Shown: positions 37,301 through 47,114, counted from the stretch's first letter. The stretch: DNA of 64,000 nucleotides from Lachnospiraceae bacterium (GCA_029219245.1 JAQXTA010000005.1:1-64000), one strand, 5' to 3'. The notes: generated from the sequence alone by a model not told the origin. Numbers and translations are program-made.

Positions 37301-38634
37301 TGGTTAATATGCTGTCTCCCCAGATGCGCTCGAAGCATCAGGAGTTTAAGTTCCATGTGGAGGGTGTGACACATGAGAAGGTAATGGGGGATTCCTTAAA
37401 GCTTCAGCAGGTATTTACCAATATCCTGAGCAATGCCATCAAATACACTCCGGATGAGGGAACGATTACGGTTGATTTTAAAGAGAAACCTTCTGATAGT
37501 ACAAGGATTGCGGAATATGAATTTATATGTCAGGATACCGGTTATGGTATGAGTAAGGAATATCTGAAAAGGCTGTTTGAACCATTTGAACGTGCGGCAG
37601 ATGACAGAATAAAGAATATTCAGGGTACAGGACTTGGGATGGTAATCACCAGAAATATTGTTCATATGATGGATGGTGATATTGCGGTAGAAAGCAAGTT
37701 AAATGAAGGAAGTAAATTTACCGTAACCTTTCGTATGAAGCTGCAGGAGAATGATGGTCTTTATGATGAAAAGCTTTCAAAATTAAAAGTTCTGGTAGTG
37801 GATCATGACCTTGTTGCCTGTGAAAGTACCTGCCTGGCAATCAGTGAGCTTGGTATGACCGGAGATTATGCGCTTTCTGGAGAGAAGGCGATTGAAATGG
37901 TAAGAGACCATCATGCGCAGGAAGAGGATTACGATGTATGCCTGATTGACTGGCAGATGCCGGATATGGACGGAATAGAAACGACAAGACAGATTAAAAC
38001 AATTGCAGGTTCCGATGTGATGGTTATCCTTACTTCTGCTTATGACTGGAGCAGTATTGAGGGAGAAGCAAGATGCGCCGGAGCAGATGCTTTTTTGTCC
38101 AAGCCTTTGTTCAAATCAAGAATTTTTGAAAAATTCAAGGAAGTAATTTTGGGCGAAGAAATTGAAAAAGAAAAGATAGATGAACTAAATGAATATATTG
38201 CAAAGGATTTTTCAGACAAGAGAATTCTTCTGGTGGAAGATAATGAGTTAAATCGGGAGATTGCCTGCACCATTCTCAGTGAAACTAAAGTGAATGTGGA
38301 AACGGCAGAAAATGGAAGAATTGCATTGGAAATGGTTGAAAAATCCGAGGAAGGTTATTATGATTTAATCCTTATGGATATTCAGATGCCGGTTATGGAT
38401 GGACTGGATGCCACTCATGCAATCCGGCTTCTGGACAGGCATGATGTAAAGTCCTTACCGATTGTTGCGATGAGTGCAAATGCATTTTCGGAAGATATTA
38501 TCAAGTCCAAGAATGCGGGAATGAACGACCATATTGCGAAACCGATTAATCTCAAAAAACTGCTTGATCTTATGGAGCATTATCTAGGAACTGGCAGAAA
38601 GAGAATTTGTATGGAATCTGTGAAAGAGATTTAA
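34357..38634 (+). CDS. Giant hybrid histidine kinase: PocR-like, five PAS-like repeats, HisKA, HATPase, two REC
   Basis: 1425 residues, no membrane helices. Residues 1-175 are PocR-like (FCQMIH, VCTST, ECPMGFFDF and KVMAGQAL; the usual CHxG is CPMG). Five tandem copies of one module follow, starting near residues 181, 325, 467, 610 and 753, period ~143. Each begins ILSQITKxLYSYN-x-T, contains hIxGTGM and x-GFIG, and ends EWHEINVF-x-GT-x-x-x-GEPIANILGRDIT plus a short helix. Next are HisKA with H908, HATPase (NILSNAIKYTPDEG, GTGLGM), REC1 with D1198 (LIDWQMPDMDG) and REC2 with D1341 (LMDIQMPVMDG). No HPt. It starts 17 bases after the previous kinase with GAGGAG. The signal is cytoplasmic and unknown. 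Confidence 0.92.
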   Translation: MSDIGIRLEDFCNMEEFYALLDNWSRSTGMSAVIIDMEGNRTSESFGMTEFCQMIHDSEKGFEVCTSTWMGDNTGIYECPMGFFDFSVPLVLPDGTQIGKVMAGQALTDEQDEKLILEKTRSLGIKEEKAAQVLSHVHKKTLNEMKSAYKLLSQMLSFFIEKSYDYWKTQQELSKAPAVQDRILSQITQILYSYNLTVDLETGKYGLIIGTGMERTIAEYKKHDDYMAVQKFSRKIVHPAYISKMLDLVELERLRNHWRTGFIGTLEYPVLYPGDEKYEWHEVNVFASIDEAGKRIVNILGRDVTDIHEMQEKSGRELKAAAEKNQILSEITKMLYSYNITLNLTTGKYSLIEGTGMTKFMEIFKSTDDYETAYSRKLSFIEPEYTNQFASICSLEVLRGRKNTSGFIGSLEYCTMTEHGKEWHEINVFIITNEMGEPLANILGRDITEAHKRQAQRELSQKAVMARDQLLAGVTKMLYSFNVTVNLKTWKYELITGTGITDAVKIMEQSDDYVLTFAKIKGMLLPEYHQILDGLVGIEALLAVSHTSGFIGTVITAAEYKGKINWQEINLFMGTNEYGEPIANILGRDITDTHEEQERREKELKAVAARDQILSQITKTLYSYNLTLNLVSGKYSLIVGTGMERFVKIFESTDDYETAFAEKSRLVSPEFREKFSKFSGLAALRSRTKEKGYIGKFEYSTETNKGIEWHEINVFMGTKEDGEPIANILGRDITEAHEAQAIKEKELRAANAKDQLLSGVTKMLYSFNLTVNMDTEKFTLITGTGLEKTIAFMKTTDEYSVIYNHLMDSIDEAYREKAVALLDMNQIRKHRGEVGFLDSKELMVHSGDKIEWHELNLFTGVDENGTPIMNLLGRDVTESHDKADTKAQLEIAQRANEAKSSFLSNMSHDIRTPMNGIIGMTTIAGAHLDDKDRVKDCLEKIAGASRHLLSLINDILDLSKIESGNIMLSEESFSLSDLLDNMVNMLSPQMRSKHQEFKFHVEGVTHEKVMGDSLKLQQVFTNILSNAIKYTPDEGTITVDFKEKPSDSTRIAEYEFICQDTGYGMSKEYLKRLFEPFERAADDRIKNIQGTGLGMVITRNIVHMMDGDIAVESKLNEGSKFTVTFRMKLQENDGLYDEKLSKLKVLVVDHDLVACESTCLAISELGMTGDYALSGEKAIEMVRDHHAQEEDYDVCLIDWQMPDMDGIETTRQIKTIAGSDVMVILTSAYDWSSIEGEARCAGADAFLSKPLFKSRIFEKFKEVILGEEIEKEKIDELNEYIAKDFSDKRILLVEDNELNREIACTILSETKVNVETAENGRIALEMVEKSEEGYYDLILMDIQMPVMDGLDATHAIRLLDRHDVKSLPIVAMSANAFSEDIIKSKNAGMNDHIAKPINLKKLLDLMEHYLGTGRKRICMESVKEI

Positions 38635-38653
38635 CAATAGCAGGAGATATACC

Positions 38654-41600
38654 ATGAGCAAATCGATACATAATGAATTGAATAAGGAACAGGCAGCAAT
38701 AGAGTCACAGGATAATCTGATACAGGCACTTGCTATACCGTATGAAAATGTCTATGCGGTCAATGCGGATACCGGTGAGGGCATATGTTATCGTATGGGG
38801 CAGGTCATAAGTGATCGCTACGGTCATAAATTTGCAGCCGGTAGTTATGAACAGAATATCAGGTTCTATATTGAAAACGATGTATATGAAGAAGACAGGC
38901 CTTTGTTTGGTAAGATATGTTGTATTTCTGATGTAAATACGTTGTTGGCGAATCAGAAGACATATTATTTTAATTATCGTGTGTTCCGTTACAATCAGAT
39001 GCAGTATTTTCAGTGTCAGATTGTAAAGCCTAATCCCGAGAGAAATGAATTTGTCATAGGTTTTAAAAATGTGGATGAGGAGAAGAAACAGGAGCTTGCT
39101 CAACAGAAAAAAGTAGAAGATGCACTCGCGGCAGTAGAGAAAATCAATACAACTCTGCAGGCCGAGATGGAAATAGCAGGAACACTGAGCAAGGACTATC
39201 CGGATGTTGTTTTGCTGGATCTTGCAAATGATACTGCAATAACCATTAAGCGGGAGGGAAAAATATTTGCGGAAGATGAGCGTGTTCTGAGACGTTCTTA
39301 CAATGATACCTGGGAATATTATATTAAAAAATATGTCTTAGAGGAGGACAGGAAAGCATTACATGCAGCAGTTGCGGTGGATGTGGTACAACGTGCCTTG
39401 GAAGAAAGTGATGAATATGTCTGTAGCTATCGTGTACAATATGACAATACCGGTATTCATTATTATCAGGTTGTATTTCTTAGAATGTATTCAAAACGCT
39501 CTGCAGAAAGTCAGATTATTTTGGCCTTCCGTAATGTAGATGACATTGTAGAACAAGAGCGGAAACATACGAAGGTGCAGAGTGAGCAGCTTCGGATTAT
39601 TGATGCGCTGAGCCGGGAATACCATAGTTTATTTAAGATTGATATGGAAACGCAGAAAATGTCTCTATACCGGACAGACGGCAGGGGAATGGATATCAGA
39701 CAGCTTCGTGAACTAATGGAGGAGGGAAGCTATCAGAAAATTATTTCCAAATATATTGATAATTATATTGCGCCCGAAGACAGAGAACGGATTAGGGAGG
39801 CAACTGATTTGGATGTTCTTCTGAAACGAGTTCCGGATGATGGTCTATACAAGCTCGGATACAGAAGAGATATGAATGGGGTATGTTCCTATTACGAAAT
39901 GAATGTGGCAAAAACCGTTGATGAAGGCGGAACAATTACCTTTATTATGGGACTGTGTGATGTGAGTGAGGAAATGCAGCGACAGTTGAAACAGGCGGGA
40001 GATATAGAAGCACAGAGCGAAATTATTGAAGGACTCGGCTCGGAATATTATTCAATTCTTCTCGTCAATCCGGAAACGGATACGGTTACTACTTATCGTG
40101 CAGAAGAAGATGATGGGCAGGCGATTGCAGACCATTTCAGCCGATATAATAATTGTTGGTCGAAGGGTGTTCACAGTTATTCGGAAGAACTGGTTTCAGA
40201 GAGAAGCCGCGGTGAATTTGTTGAAAAATTGTCGCTTGACCGTATAAAGAAAAATGGGGGAGATTATTCCTTTACCTATGAGAAACTGATGGATGACGGA
40301 ATCATGTATCTGCAGGCAAGGGTTGCCTTTGTGCGAGAAAAAAACGGTGGATTTGTTGCCGTCATCGGAACAAGAAATGTGGATGATTTGATTAAAAAGG
40401 AACGGCAGCAGGAAATGGCGCTGCAGGCGGCATATGATGTTGCAGAGGCAGCGAATAAGGCAAAGACAGATTTCCTGTCAAATATGTCCCATGATATCCG
40501 CACTCCCATGAATGGTATTATCGGTATGACAGCGATTGCAGCATCCCATATCGATGATAAAGAGCGTGTTCAGGATTGTCTTCAGAAAATTACCCAGGCA
40601 AGTAAGCATCTGCTCAGCCTGATTAACGAAGTTCTGGATATGAGTAAAATTGAATCCGGAAAAGTGCAATTGATAGAGGAAGAGTTTAATCTTTCTGATT
40701 TAATTGACAACCTGCTTACTATGACAAGCTCCCAGATTGAAGAACATCATCATGAGCTTTCTGTCAATATATCAGGAGTAACTCATGAGGCGGTTATAGG
40801 GGACAGCCTCCGTATACAGAAGGTTTTTACCAATTTGATGGGCAATGCAGTGAAGTTCACACCGGACGGCGGTAAAATTCAGCTTTCCATTATAGAAAGA
40901 CCTTCCAATCAGGCAAAAGTCGGATGTTATGAATTTATTTTTGAAGATAACGGTATTGGCATGAGTGAGGAATTTCTGGAGAAGATATTTGAGCCATTTG
41001 CAAGGGCCAGTGATGGTCGGGTGGATAAGATTCAGGGAACCGGTCTTGGAATGCCAATCAGCCGTAATATTGTTCGTATGATGGGAGGCGATATCGCGGT
41101 TGAGAGCAAGCTCGGTGTCGGCTCACGATTTACGGTTACTATTTATCTGAAACTTCAGGATGTTGTGGAGGTCCAGTATGATAAGTTTGTGAATCTGGAT
41201 GTGCTTGTGGCAGATGATGATGCCTTAAGTCTTGAATCTTGTTGTGGTATGCTGAATGATCTTGGTATGAAGGCGGAAGGTGTGTCCACAGGGCAGGAGG
41301 CTGTTGAACAGGTCGTGCTGCATCATAGACAGAAAAGAGATTATTTTGCCTGCATTATTGACTGGAAGATGCCGGATATGGATGGAATAGAAACGACAAG
41401 GAGCATACGAAAAGCGGTTGGAAATGAGGTGCCGATTATCATTATTTCTGCTTATGACTGGTCGGATATCGAGCAGGAGGCCAGAGCGGCTGGTGCAAAT
41501 GCCTTCATCAGTAAACCACTGTTCCGCTCCAGATTGGCTAGAACTTTTAATATCCTTGTAGGAGGAGAAGAACAGAAAGAGCAGGAAGTTCCGTTTGCTG

Positions 41601-42001
41601 ATTTGAAGGGTATGGAGCTCTCCGGTCATCGTGCCCTGCTGGTAGAAGACAATGAACTGAATGCCGAAATTGCCAAAGAGATTTTACAGATGGCAGGGCT
41701 TATTGTTGAACATGCCGCTGATGGCACAGAGGCTGTTGATAGGATGTGTGAGTGCGAAGACGGTTATTATGATATCATCTTCATGGATATTCAGATGCCA
41801 AAGATGAATGGTTATGATGCAACAAGAGCGATTCGTGCCATGAATCGAAGCTACTGTAAGCAGATACCGATTGTAGCCATGACAGCCAATGCGTTTGCAG
41901 AGGATGTGCAGGCTGCGAAAACAGTTGGAATGAATGAACATATTGCCAAACCGCTTGATTTAAAAGTGCTTGTCAAAACATTAAACAAGTGGCTTCAATA
42001 A
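38654..42001 (+). CDS. Hybrid histidine kinase with four PAS-like modules and two REC domains
   Basis: 1115 residues, cytoplasmic. Four diverged modules begin near residues 21, 172, 315 and 457, each starting with Leu-x-x-x-Tyr and ending in a strand followed by RNVDD or KNVDE and a coiled linker. HisKA has H613 in MSHDIRTPMNGIIGM, then HATPase (NLMGNAVKFTPDGG, DNGIGM, GTGLGMPIS), REC1 with D903 (IIDWKMPDMDG) and REC2 with D1045 (FMDIQMPKMNG). The catalytic half is very close to that of the preceding kinase, so the two look like duplicated cores with different sensors. Starts 20 bases after the previous stop with CAGGAG. Confidence 0.92.
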   Translation: MSKSIHNELNKEQAAIESQDNLIQALAIPYENVYAVNADTGEGICYRMGQVISDRYGHKFAAGSYEQNIRFYIENDVYEEDRPLFGKICCISDVNTLLANQKTYYFNYRVFRYNQMQYFQCQIVKPNPERNEFVIGFKNVDEEKKQELAQQKKVEDALAAVEKINTTLQAEMEIAGTLSKDYPDVVLLDLANDTAITIKREGKIFAEDERVLRRSYNDTWEYYIKKYVLEEDRKALHAAVAVDVVQRALEESDEYVCSYRVQYDNTGIHYYQVVFLRMYSKRSAESQIILAFRNVDDIVEQERKHTKVQSEQLRIIDALSREYHSLFKIDMETQKMSLYRTDGRGMDIRQLRELMEEGSYQKIISKYIDNYIAPEDRERIREATDLDVLLKRVPDDGLYKLGYRRDMNGVCSYYEMNVAKTVDEGGTITFIMGLCDVSEEMQRQLKQAGDIEAQSEIIEGLGSEYYSILLVNPETDTVTTYRAEEDDGQAIADHFSRYNNCWSKGVHSYSEELVSERSRGEFVEKLSLDRIKKNGGDYSFTYEKLMDDGIMYLQARVAFVREKNGGFVAVIGTRNVDDLIKKERQQEMALQAAYDVAEAANKAKTDFLSNMSHDIRTPMNGIIGMTAIAASHIDDKERVQDCLQKITQASKHLLSLINEVLDMSKIESGKVQLIEEEFNLSDLIDNLLTMTSSQIEEHHHELSVNISGVTHEAVIGDSLRIQKVFTNLMGNAVKFTPDGGKIQLSIIERPSNQAKVGCYEFIFEDNGIGMSEEFLEKIFEPFARASDGRVDKIQGTGLGMPISRNIVRMMGGDIAVESKLGVGSRFTVTIYLKLQDVVEVQYDKFVNLDVLVADDDALSLESCCGMLNDLGMKAEGVSTGQEAVEQVVLHHRQKRDYFACIIDWKMPDMDGIETTRSIRKAVGNEVPIIIISAYDWSDIEQEARAAGANAFISKPLFRSRLARTFNILVGGEEQKEQEVPFADLKGMELSGHRALLVEDNELNAEIAKEILQMAGLIVEHAADGTEAVDRMCECEDGYYDIIFMDIQMPKMNGYDATRAIRAMNRSYCKQIPIVAMTANAFAEDVQAAKTVGMNEHIAKPLDLKVLVKTLNKWLQ

Positions 42002-42070
42002 TAGGGGAGCCGGTCTGCACAGGAATCTCATGAAATCTAGATATTGATAGGGATAAGAGGCGGAAATATT

Positions 42071-44608
42071 ATGAAAAAAAAGAAAACGACAATTCGATAT
42101 GTAATCGGTATTGGTTTACTGATGCTTTGTATTATGTTGTCACTTGTCTTGGCACATTACCAAAATAGATACAGAAATTTGGAATATGCAGGAAAATACA
42201 TTGAGGAGTTATCTAAGACAACTGCCATGCATGTGGCAGATGTATTTGCTGACAAGCTTTCTTCCATCGAGTCCGTTTCCTATCTATATGGAAGTGCCAT
42301 TCAGAGTACGGATGTGGATATTGAATTGCTTGCCGGTCTGGAAGAAAAGTCCGGATTTGACTGGATCCGCTTTATCGATTCTGCAGGAATGGATTATACG
42401 AGTTGTGGCAGTATTACCAATGTGGCCGACAGGGAATATTTTTTGAATGGAATGGCAGGAGAATCCGGGATCTGTGAAGTGCTGGAATCCAGAATAAACG
42501 GAGAAAAGCTGATTGGTTTTTATGCACCGGTCTATTTTCAAAATGAAATCTGTGGGATTATGGTTGGTTTCCTGACAGAGAATACGATCTCGAATATACT
42601 GGAGATTCATTTGTATGATTATCCGGCAGATACCTGTATTATCCGACAGGACGGAATATTACTTGGCAGATATATGGGAAATGGTACTAGAAATATTTCC
42701 AATGTCAATCAAGGCATCAGTTATATTAACGAAGAACATAGAGATGCTGTGCTTTCTGCTATTGAGAAACAGGAAAAATATTGTTTTACCTATCGTGGTC
42801 CTAGAGAACAGTCTGTTGGATATATTGTTCCCATCAAAGGGACGGACTGGTCTTTGATGCAGGTATTTCCGTCAGAGGCAAGCCATATAGTCGTGCAGAC
42901 TACGAATAAGGATTCGCTTTATACATTTGGACTAATTACGGCTATTTTTGTAGTTTTTATCATCTTTTTGATTCTAACATATCGAAAGACGCAGAAAGTG
43001 AAGGCAGAAGAGTCTGCCTATAATAAAGTGAATGCCCTTTTGCGTTGTGTTACAGAGGATTATGTATTTCTTGTGGATGTAGACCTTGAGACACAGCAGG
43101 AAGTACGATATCGATTGTATTCAGGTGATAAACTGGATGACTGGACAGAAGGAAATCAGGATTATGAACATTGTGTTGAAGGATATGCAAATACATATGT
43201 TGCAGAATATGACCGCCAGCGATTTATAGAGTCTACAAGGCTTCCGGTTTTACGAGATGTGCTTTCCTGTCAAAATGAGTTTTATATCGAGTATGATGCG
43301 CTTATAAATGGCAATACGGTACAGTTTCAGGGAAAATATACGTTTGCAAATGACAAACAGTTTGAAAATCATATGTTAATCTCTGTACGTGATATTACGG
43401 AAAGTGTCAAAGAGAGAAATGCAAAGGAAAAAGAACTTTCAGAAGCGAAAAAAATGGCAGAATCTGCAAGCAGGGCAAAAACAGCCTTCCTTTTTAATAT
43501 GTCGCATGATATCCGGACTCCTATGAATGCGATTGTCGGATTTACAGATTTACTTGAGAAATACATTGACGATAAGGAAAAAGTAAAGAATTATATTCGA
43601 AAGATTAAAACTTCCAGTGATTTTCTTCTGTCACTGATTAACAATGTGCTGGAAATGGCACGTATTGAAAGCGGTAAGATGAACCTTGATGAAACAATCT
43701 GGAGCGTGGAACAGTTTAATGATGCACTTGTTTCTGTGTTTGAAGAACAATTCCGGCAGAAAAATCTGCACTTTACAAGAGAAATCAACATTATACACAA
43801 GGATGTCATCTGTGATGCCTTGAAATTGAAAGAGATTTATTTGAACATCATGAGTAATGCAATAAAGTATACACCGGATGGTGGCAGTATTTCTATGACA
43901 CTTGATGAGCTTCCGTCGGAGAAAGAAGATGTGGGAATTTTCCGGTGTGTTATCTCGGATACCGGTATTGGAATGTCTGAGGAATTTCTTACTCATCTCT
44001 TTGAAGAGTTTACAAGAGCAACAACGGTCACGGAAAGCAAAATTGCCGGTTCCGGGCTGGGCATGCCCATTGTAAAGAGACTGGTTGAATTTATGAATGG
44101 TACAATAGAGATTAAGAGCCAGCTTGGAAAAGGGACATCTGTTATTGTCATGATTCCTCATAAAATAGCGGATAAAAGAGCAATGGAAGAAATGAGAAGC
44201 CATGTGTTGGATTATGCAGATGTTATGTTTTACGATAAAAGAGTACTTTTAGCAGAAGACAATGACCTGAATGCTGAAATTGCAGAAGAGATTCTTGGAG
44301 GTGTGGGACTCAAAGTAGAGAGAGCGAAGGATGGAGTCATCTGCGTTCATATGCTACAGGAAGCAGAAGAGGATTATTATGATATTATCCTGATGGACAT
44401 TCAGATGCCAAATATGAATGGATATGAAGCTACCAGAAAAATTCGCAGACTGAGTGGAAAAAGAGCGATGATTCCAATTGTTGCAATGACAGCCAATGCA
44501 TTTGATGAAGATAAGAAAAATGCTCTTGAGGCTGGGATGAATGGGCATATTTCAAAGCCAATTGAGATTCCAAAGCTGATAGAAGTACTTAAGAATTTTT
44601 TGAGGTAA
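42071..44608 (+). CDS. Membrane hybrid histidine kinase with one REC domain
   Basis: 845 residues from ATG 42071, preceded by GAGGCGG; the track start at 42044 is a TTG upstream of that signal. Transmembrane helix (about 8-28), dCache-like extracytoplasmic domain (about 30-280), second helix (about 292-314), PAS-like region (about 325-450), HisKA with H479 in MSHDIRTPMNAIVGF, HATPase (NIMSNAIKYTPDGG, DTGIGM, SGLGMPIVKRL) and REC with D776 in LMDIQMPNMNG. The REC domain resembles REC2 of the preceding two kinases. Last member of the kinase run. Confidence 0.92.
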   Translation: MKKKKTTIRYVIGIGLLMLCIMLSLVLAHYQNRYRNLEYAGKYIEELSKTTAMHVADVFADKLSSIESVSYLYGSAIQSTDVDIELLAGLEEKSGFDWIRFIDSAGMDYTSCGSITNVADREYFLNGMAGESGICEVLESRINGEKLIGFYAPVYFQNEICGIMVGFLTENTISNILEIHLYDYPADTCIIRQDGILLGRYMGNGTRNISNVNQGISYINEEHRDAVLSAIEKQEKYCFTYRGPREQSVGYIVPIKGTDWSLMQVFPSEASHIVVQTTNKDSLYTFGLITAIFVVFIIFLILTYRKTQKVKAEESAYNKVNALLRCVTEDYVFLVDVDLETQQEVRYRLYSGDKLDDWTEGNQDYEHCVEGYANTYVAEYDRQRFIESTRLPVLRDVLSCQNEFYIEYDALINGNTVQFQGKYTFANDKQFENHMLISVRDITESVKERNAKEKELSEAKKMAESASRAKTAFLFNMSHDIRTPMNAIVGFTDLLEKYIDDKEKVKNYIRKIKTSSDFLLSLINNVLEMARIESGKMNLDETIWSVEQFNDALVSVFEEQFRQKNLHFTREINIIHKDVICDALKLKEIYLNIMSNAIKYTPDGGSISMTLDELPSEKEDVGIFRCVISDTGIGMSEEFLTHLFEEFTRATTVTESKIAGSGLGMPIVKRLVEFMNGTIEIKSQLGKGTSVIVMIPHKIADKRAMEEMRSHVLDYADVMFYDKRVLLAEDNDLNAEIAEEILGGVGLKVERAKDGVICVHMLQEAEEDYYDIILMDIQMPNMNGYEATRKIRRLSGKRAMIPIVAMTANAFDEDKKNALEAGMNGHISKPIEIPKLIEVLKNFLR

Positions 44609-44642
44609 ATTTTGAATAGAAAAGAAGATGGAGAAAACCTGA

Positions 44643-45242
44643 ATGAAAGTACTGGTAGTTTATTGCCATCCATCCGAAAGTAGCTTTACGGCACAGGTAA
44701 AAGAGGCATTTGTGAAGGGATTGAGAGATGGAGGGCATACTTACGAAATTTCGGATTTATATGCCATGCATTTTAATCCTGTTTTTTCGGAAAAAGAATA
44801 TGGACGGGAAGCGTTTTATAATTCAGCACAAAGCATATCATCCGATATCCTTGCAGAACAGCAGAAAATTAATAATGCAGATGTCATTGCATTCCTATAT
44901 CCGGTATTCTGGACGGAATGCCCGGCATTGCTGACAGGCTGGTTTCAGCGGGTTTGGACATACGGTTTCGCATATGGTGACAGTCGTACCATGAAGCAGC
45001 TTGATAAAGCGTTGTTTCTTGTTACGATGGGAGGAAGCAGTAAGGATAGTGTGCGAAGAGAGCAGATAGAAGCAATGAAAACCGTTATGCTCGGAGACCG
45101 TATCCATGACAGGGCGAAAAGTGCTGAGATGATTGTTTTTGATGAAATGACAAGGGGATACGGGAATGATAAAAACCGTGAGGAAAGAATTGTCAGATTT
45201 ACGAAACAGGCATATCAAATTGGCTTAACATTAAAAGGGTGA
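44643..45242 (+). CDS. NAD(P)H quinone oxidoreductase-like flavodoxin-fold protein
   Basis: 199 residues. The Flavodoxin_2/NQO1-family start KVLVVYCHPSESSFT is the FMN/FAD phosphate loop. FLYPVFWTECPALLTGWFQRVW matches the family's second flavin and active-site segment, followed by TMGGSSKD. Probably a two-electron flavin reductase in the cytosol. It overlaps the next gene by one base (TGATG). The substrate is unknown. Confidence 0.88.
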   Translation: MKVLVVYCHPSESSFTAQVKEAFVKGLRDGGHTYEISDLYAMHFNPVFSEKEYGREAFYNSAQSISSDILAEQQKINNADVIAFLYPVFWTECPALLTGWFQRVWTYGFAYGDSRTMKQLDKALFLVTMGGSSKDSVRREQIEAMKTVMLGDRIHDRAKSAEMIVFDEMTRGYGNDKNREERIVRFTKQAYQIGLTLKG

Positions 45243-45973
45243 TGAGAATAAATATGAATATTCTGTATGAAGATAAAGATATCATTGTCTGTCATAAACC
45301 GGCGGGAATTGCTACGCAGACGGCGAAAATTGGACAACGGGATATGGTAAGCGAAGTGATGAATTATCTGGCAGCTTCTGATACCAATAAGTCAAAGTCG
45401 TATGTCGGTTTAATCCATAGGCTCGACCAGCCGGTAGAAGGGATTCTGGTTTTTGCTAAGAATCCGAAAGCAGCAGGGAAATTAAGCCGTCAGATGGCAG
45501 AGAACCAGATGCAGAAACGCTATTACGCAGTGGTGTCGGCAGAAAAAATTGGTCAGGAAGGAGTTCCGGATACAAAGAGAGGGACTTTAGTAGATTATCT
45601 TTATAAGGATGGAAAAACCAATACTTCTTCGGTTGTGGATAAAGAACATAAAGATTCAAAAAGAGCAGAACTATCATATGAAGTAATTGGTATCCAGAGG
45701 GAAAAAGGGATTGCACTTGTAAGAATTCACTTACTGACCGGAAGACATCATCAGATTCGGGTACAAATGAGCCATGCCGGAATGAGCCTGCTTGGAGATT
45801 ACAAATATGGCGATGAAAAAACAAAAAAGCTTTCCGAACAGTTAGGGCAGAAGCAGATTGCACTTTGTGCATATGAGCTTGGTTTTATGCATCCGGTAAC
45901 CGGTAAAAACCTGATGTTTCAAGTGGAACCTGTTTCCATAAAACTAACAGAATTTAGCAAGATAAAAATATGA
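45242..45973 (+). CDS. RluA family RNA pseudouridine synthase
   Basis: 243 residues from ATG 45242, one base overlapping the previous stop; ATG 45254 is possible. Features of the RluA/RluD family: DKDIIVCHKPAGIATQ at the N-terminus, the catalytic Asp in GLIHRLDQPVEGILVFAKN, and LLTGRHHQIRVQMSHAG. There is no S4 domain. It isomerises uridine to pseudouridine in rRNA or tRNA; the target site cannot be assigned. Confidence 0.9.
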   Translation: MRINMNILYEDKDIIVCHKPAGIATQTAKIGQRDMVSEVMNYLAASDTNKSKSYVGLIHRLDQPVEGILVFAKNPKAAGKLSRQMAENQMQKRYYAVVSAEKIGQEGVPDTKRGTLVDYLYKDGKTNTSSVVDKEHKDSKRAELSYEVIGIQREKGIALVRIHLLTGRHHQIRVQMSHAGMSLLGDYKYGDEKTKKLSEQLGQKQIALCAYELGFMHPVTGKNLMFQVEPVSIKLTEFSKIKI

Positions 45974-46061
45974 TAAAGAAATCTCAAATCAACCATACTA
46001 ATCCTGAAAGGAACAGTAATGATTTATCGGAAACGGTAAGAGATTACATAAGGAGGATGTC

Positions 46062-47114
46062 ATGGGTGATTTGAGCGGACAATTATACAAAGAGATTTTT
46101 CAGAAGAATAAACCGGTAAGGTGCATAGCGATAACCCTGCTGGTTTATCTTTTTTTTCGCTATATTTTTCCATTAGTGTCACCCTTTCTTTTCGCTTTTA
46201 TTCTGATTACGCTTTTTTATCCGTTATTGCAAAAGATTCAGAAGAAAATTCCCATGCGAAAGAAATTTCTGGCAGCAGGAATATTGCTTCTTGTTATGTT
46301 TTTTTTAGCACTTATTATCTGGGCACTCGGATATAGCAGCAGTGGACAACTGGAACACATTACGGATTCTATTTGTAAAGCAGGCAGTCAGATGGAAATT
46401 TTTCTACATCGGTGCTGTTACAGTCTGGATGGGAAGTTTGGTTGGAAGGGGTATGAAATAGAGAACTATTTAGTGGAAAAAATGACGATTATCATGGAAA
46501 ATGTACAGGTTCAGATTATTCCACAGGTAATTTCTTCCTCTTATAATTGTTTTAAAGGAATTTTCGGTGGGGTAGCATTTCTTTTTATCACAATCCTTGC
46601 TGCAATTTTACTGGAAAAAGATTATGCTTCTTTTATGAATTGGCTGCAAAATACAAAGGAGATTTCTTTTTTATGGAAGACATTCGAAGGGGTGTTGTCG
46701 TATCTGATAACTTTTTTGAAAGCGCAGGGAATTATTTTACTGACGATTAGTATACTATGTAGTATAACGTTGTATTTTGCAGGAATTTCCGGTGGAATTT
46801 TTCTGGGAATTTTGACAGGCATCATGGATATGCTTCCGTTTATCGGAACCGGCATTGTATTGATTCCGACTGCAGTCTGGCAATTGATAAACGGCAATTA
46901 TGTGCAGATGATTGTCTGTCTGATTCTGTATATTGTCTGCATCTGCATAAGAGAGTTTCTGGAACCTAAACTAATCGGAAATCGGCTGGGAATCGCTCCA
47001 GTTCTGATGATGTTGGCTATTTATGTAGGAATCCGCTTATTTGGAGTCAGTGGTATTTTGAAGGGACCGCTTGCTTTGATTGTGATTTATAAATTGATGA
47101 GAGTTAAGGCATAA
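46062..47114 (+). CDS. AI-2E/PerM family permease, YtvI-like
   Basis: 350 residues with about eight hydrophobic segments. The family-specific part is C-terminal: GILTGIMDMLPFIGTGIVLIPTAVWQLI, then REFLEPKLIGNRLG. Length and layout resemble YtvI, a sporulation-associated member in clostridia and bacilli; transport substrates of the family are uncertain. TAAGGAGG is an excellent ribosome binding site. Confidence 0.82.
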   Translation: MGDLSGQLYKEIFQKNKPVRCIAITLLVYLFFRYIFPLVSPFLFAFILITLFYPLLQKIQKKIPMRKKFLAAGILLLVMFFLALIIWALGYSSSGQLEHITDSICKAGSQMEIFLHRCCYSLDGKFGWKGYEIENYLVEKMTIIMENVQVQIIPQVISSSYNCFKGIFGGVAFLFITILAAILLEKDYASFMNWLQNTKEISFLWKTFEGVLSYLITFLKAQGIILLTISILCSITLYFAGISGGIFLGILTGIMDMLPFIGTGIVLIPTAVWQLINGNYVQMIVCLILYIVCICIREFLEPKLIGNRLGIAPVLMMLAIYVGIRLFGVSGILKGPLALIVIYKLMRVKA

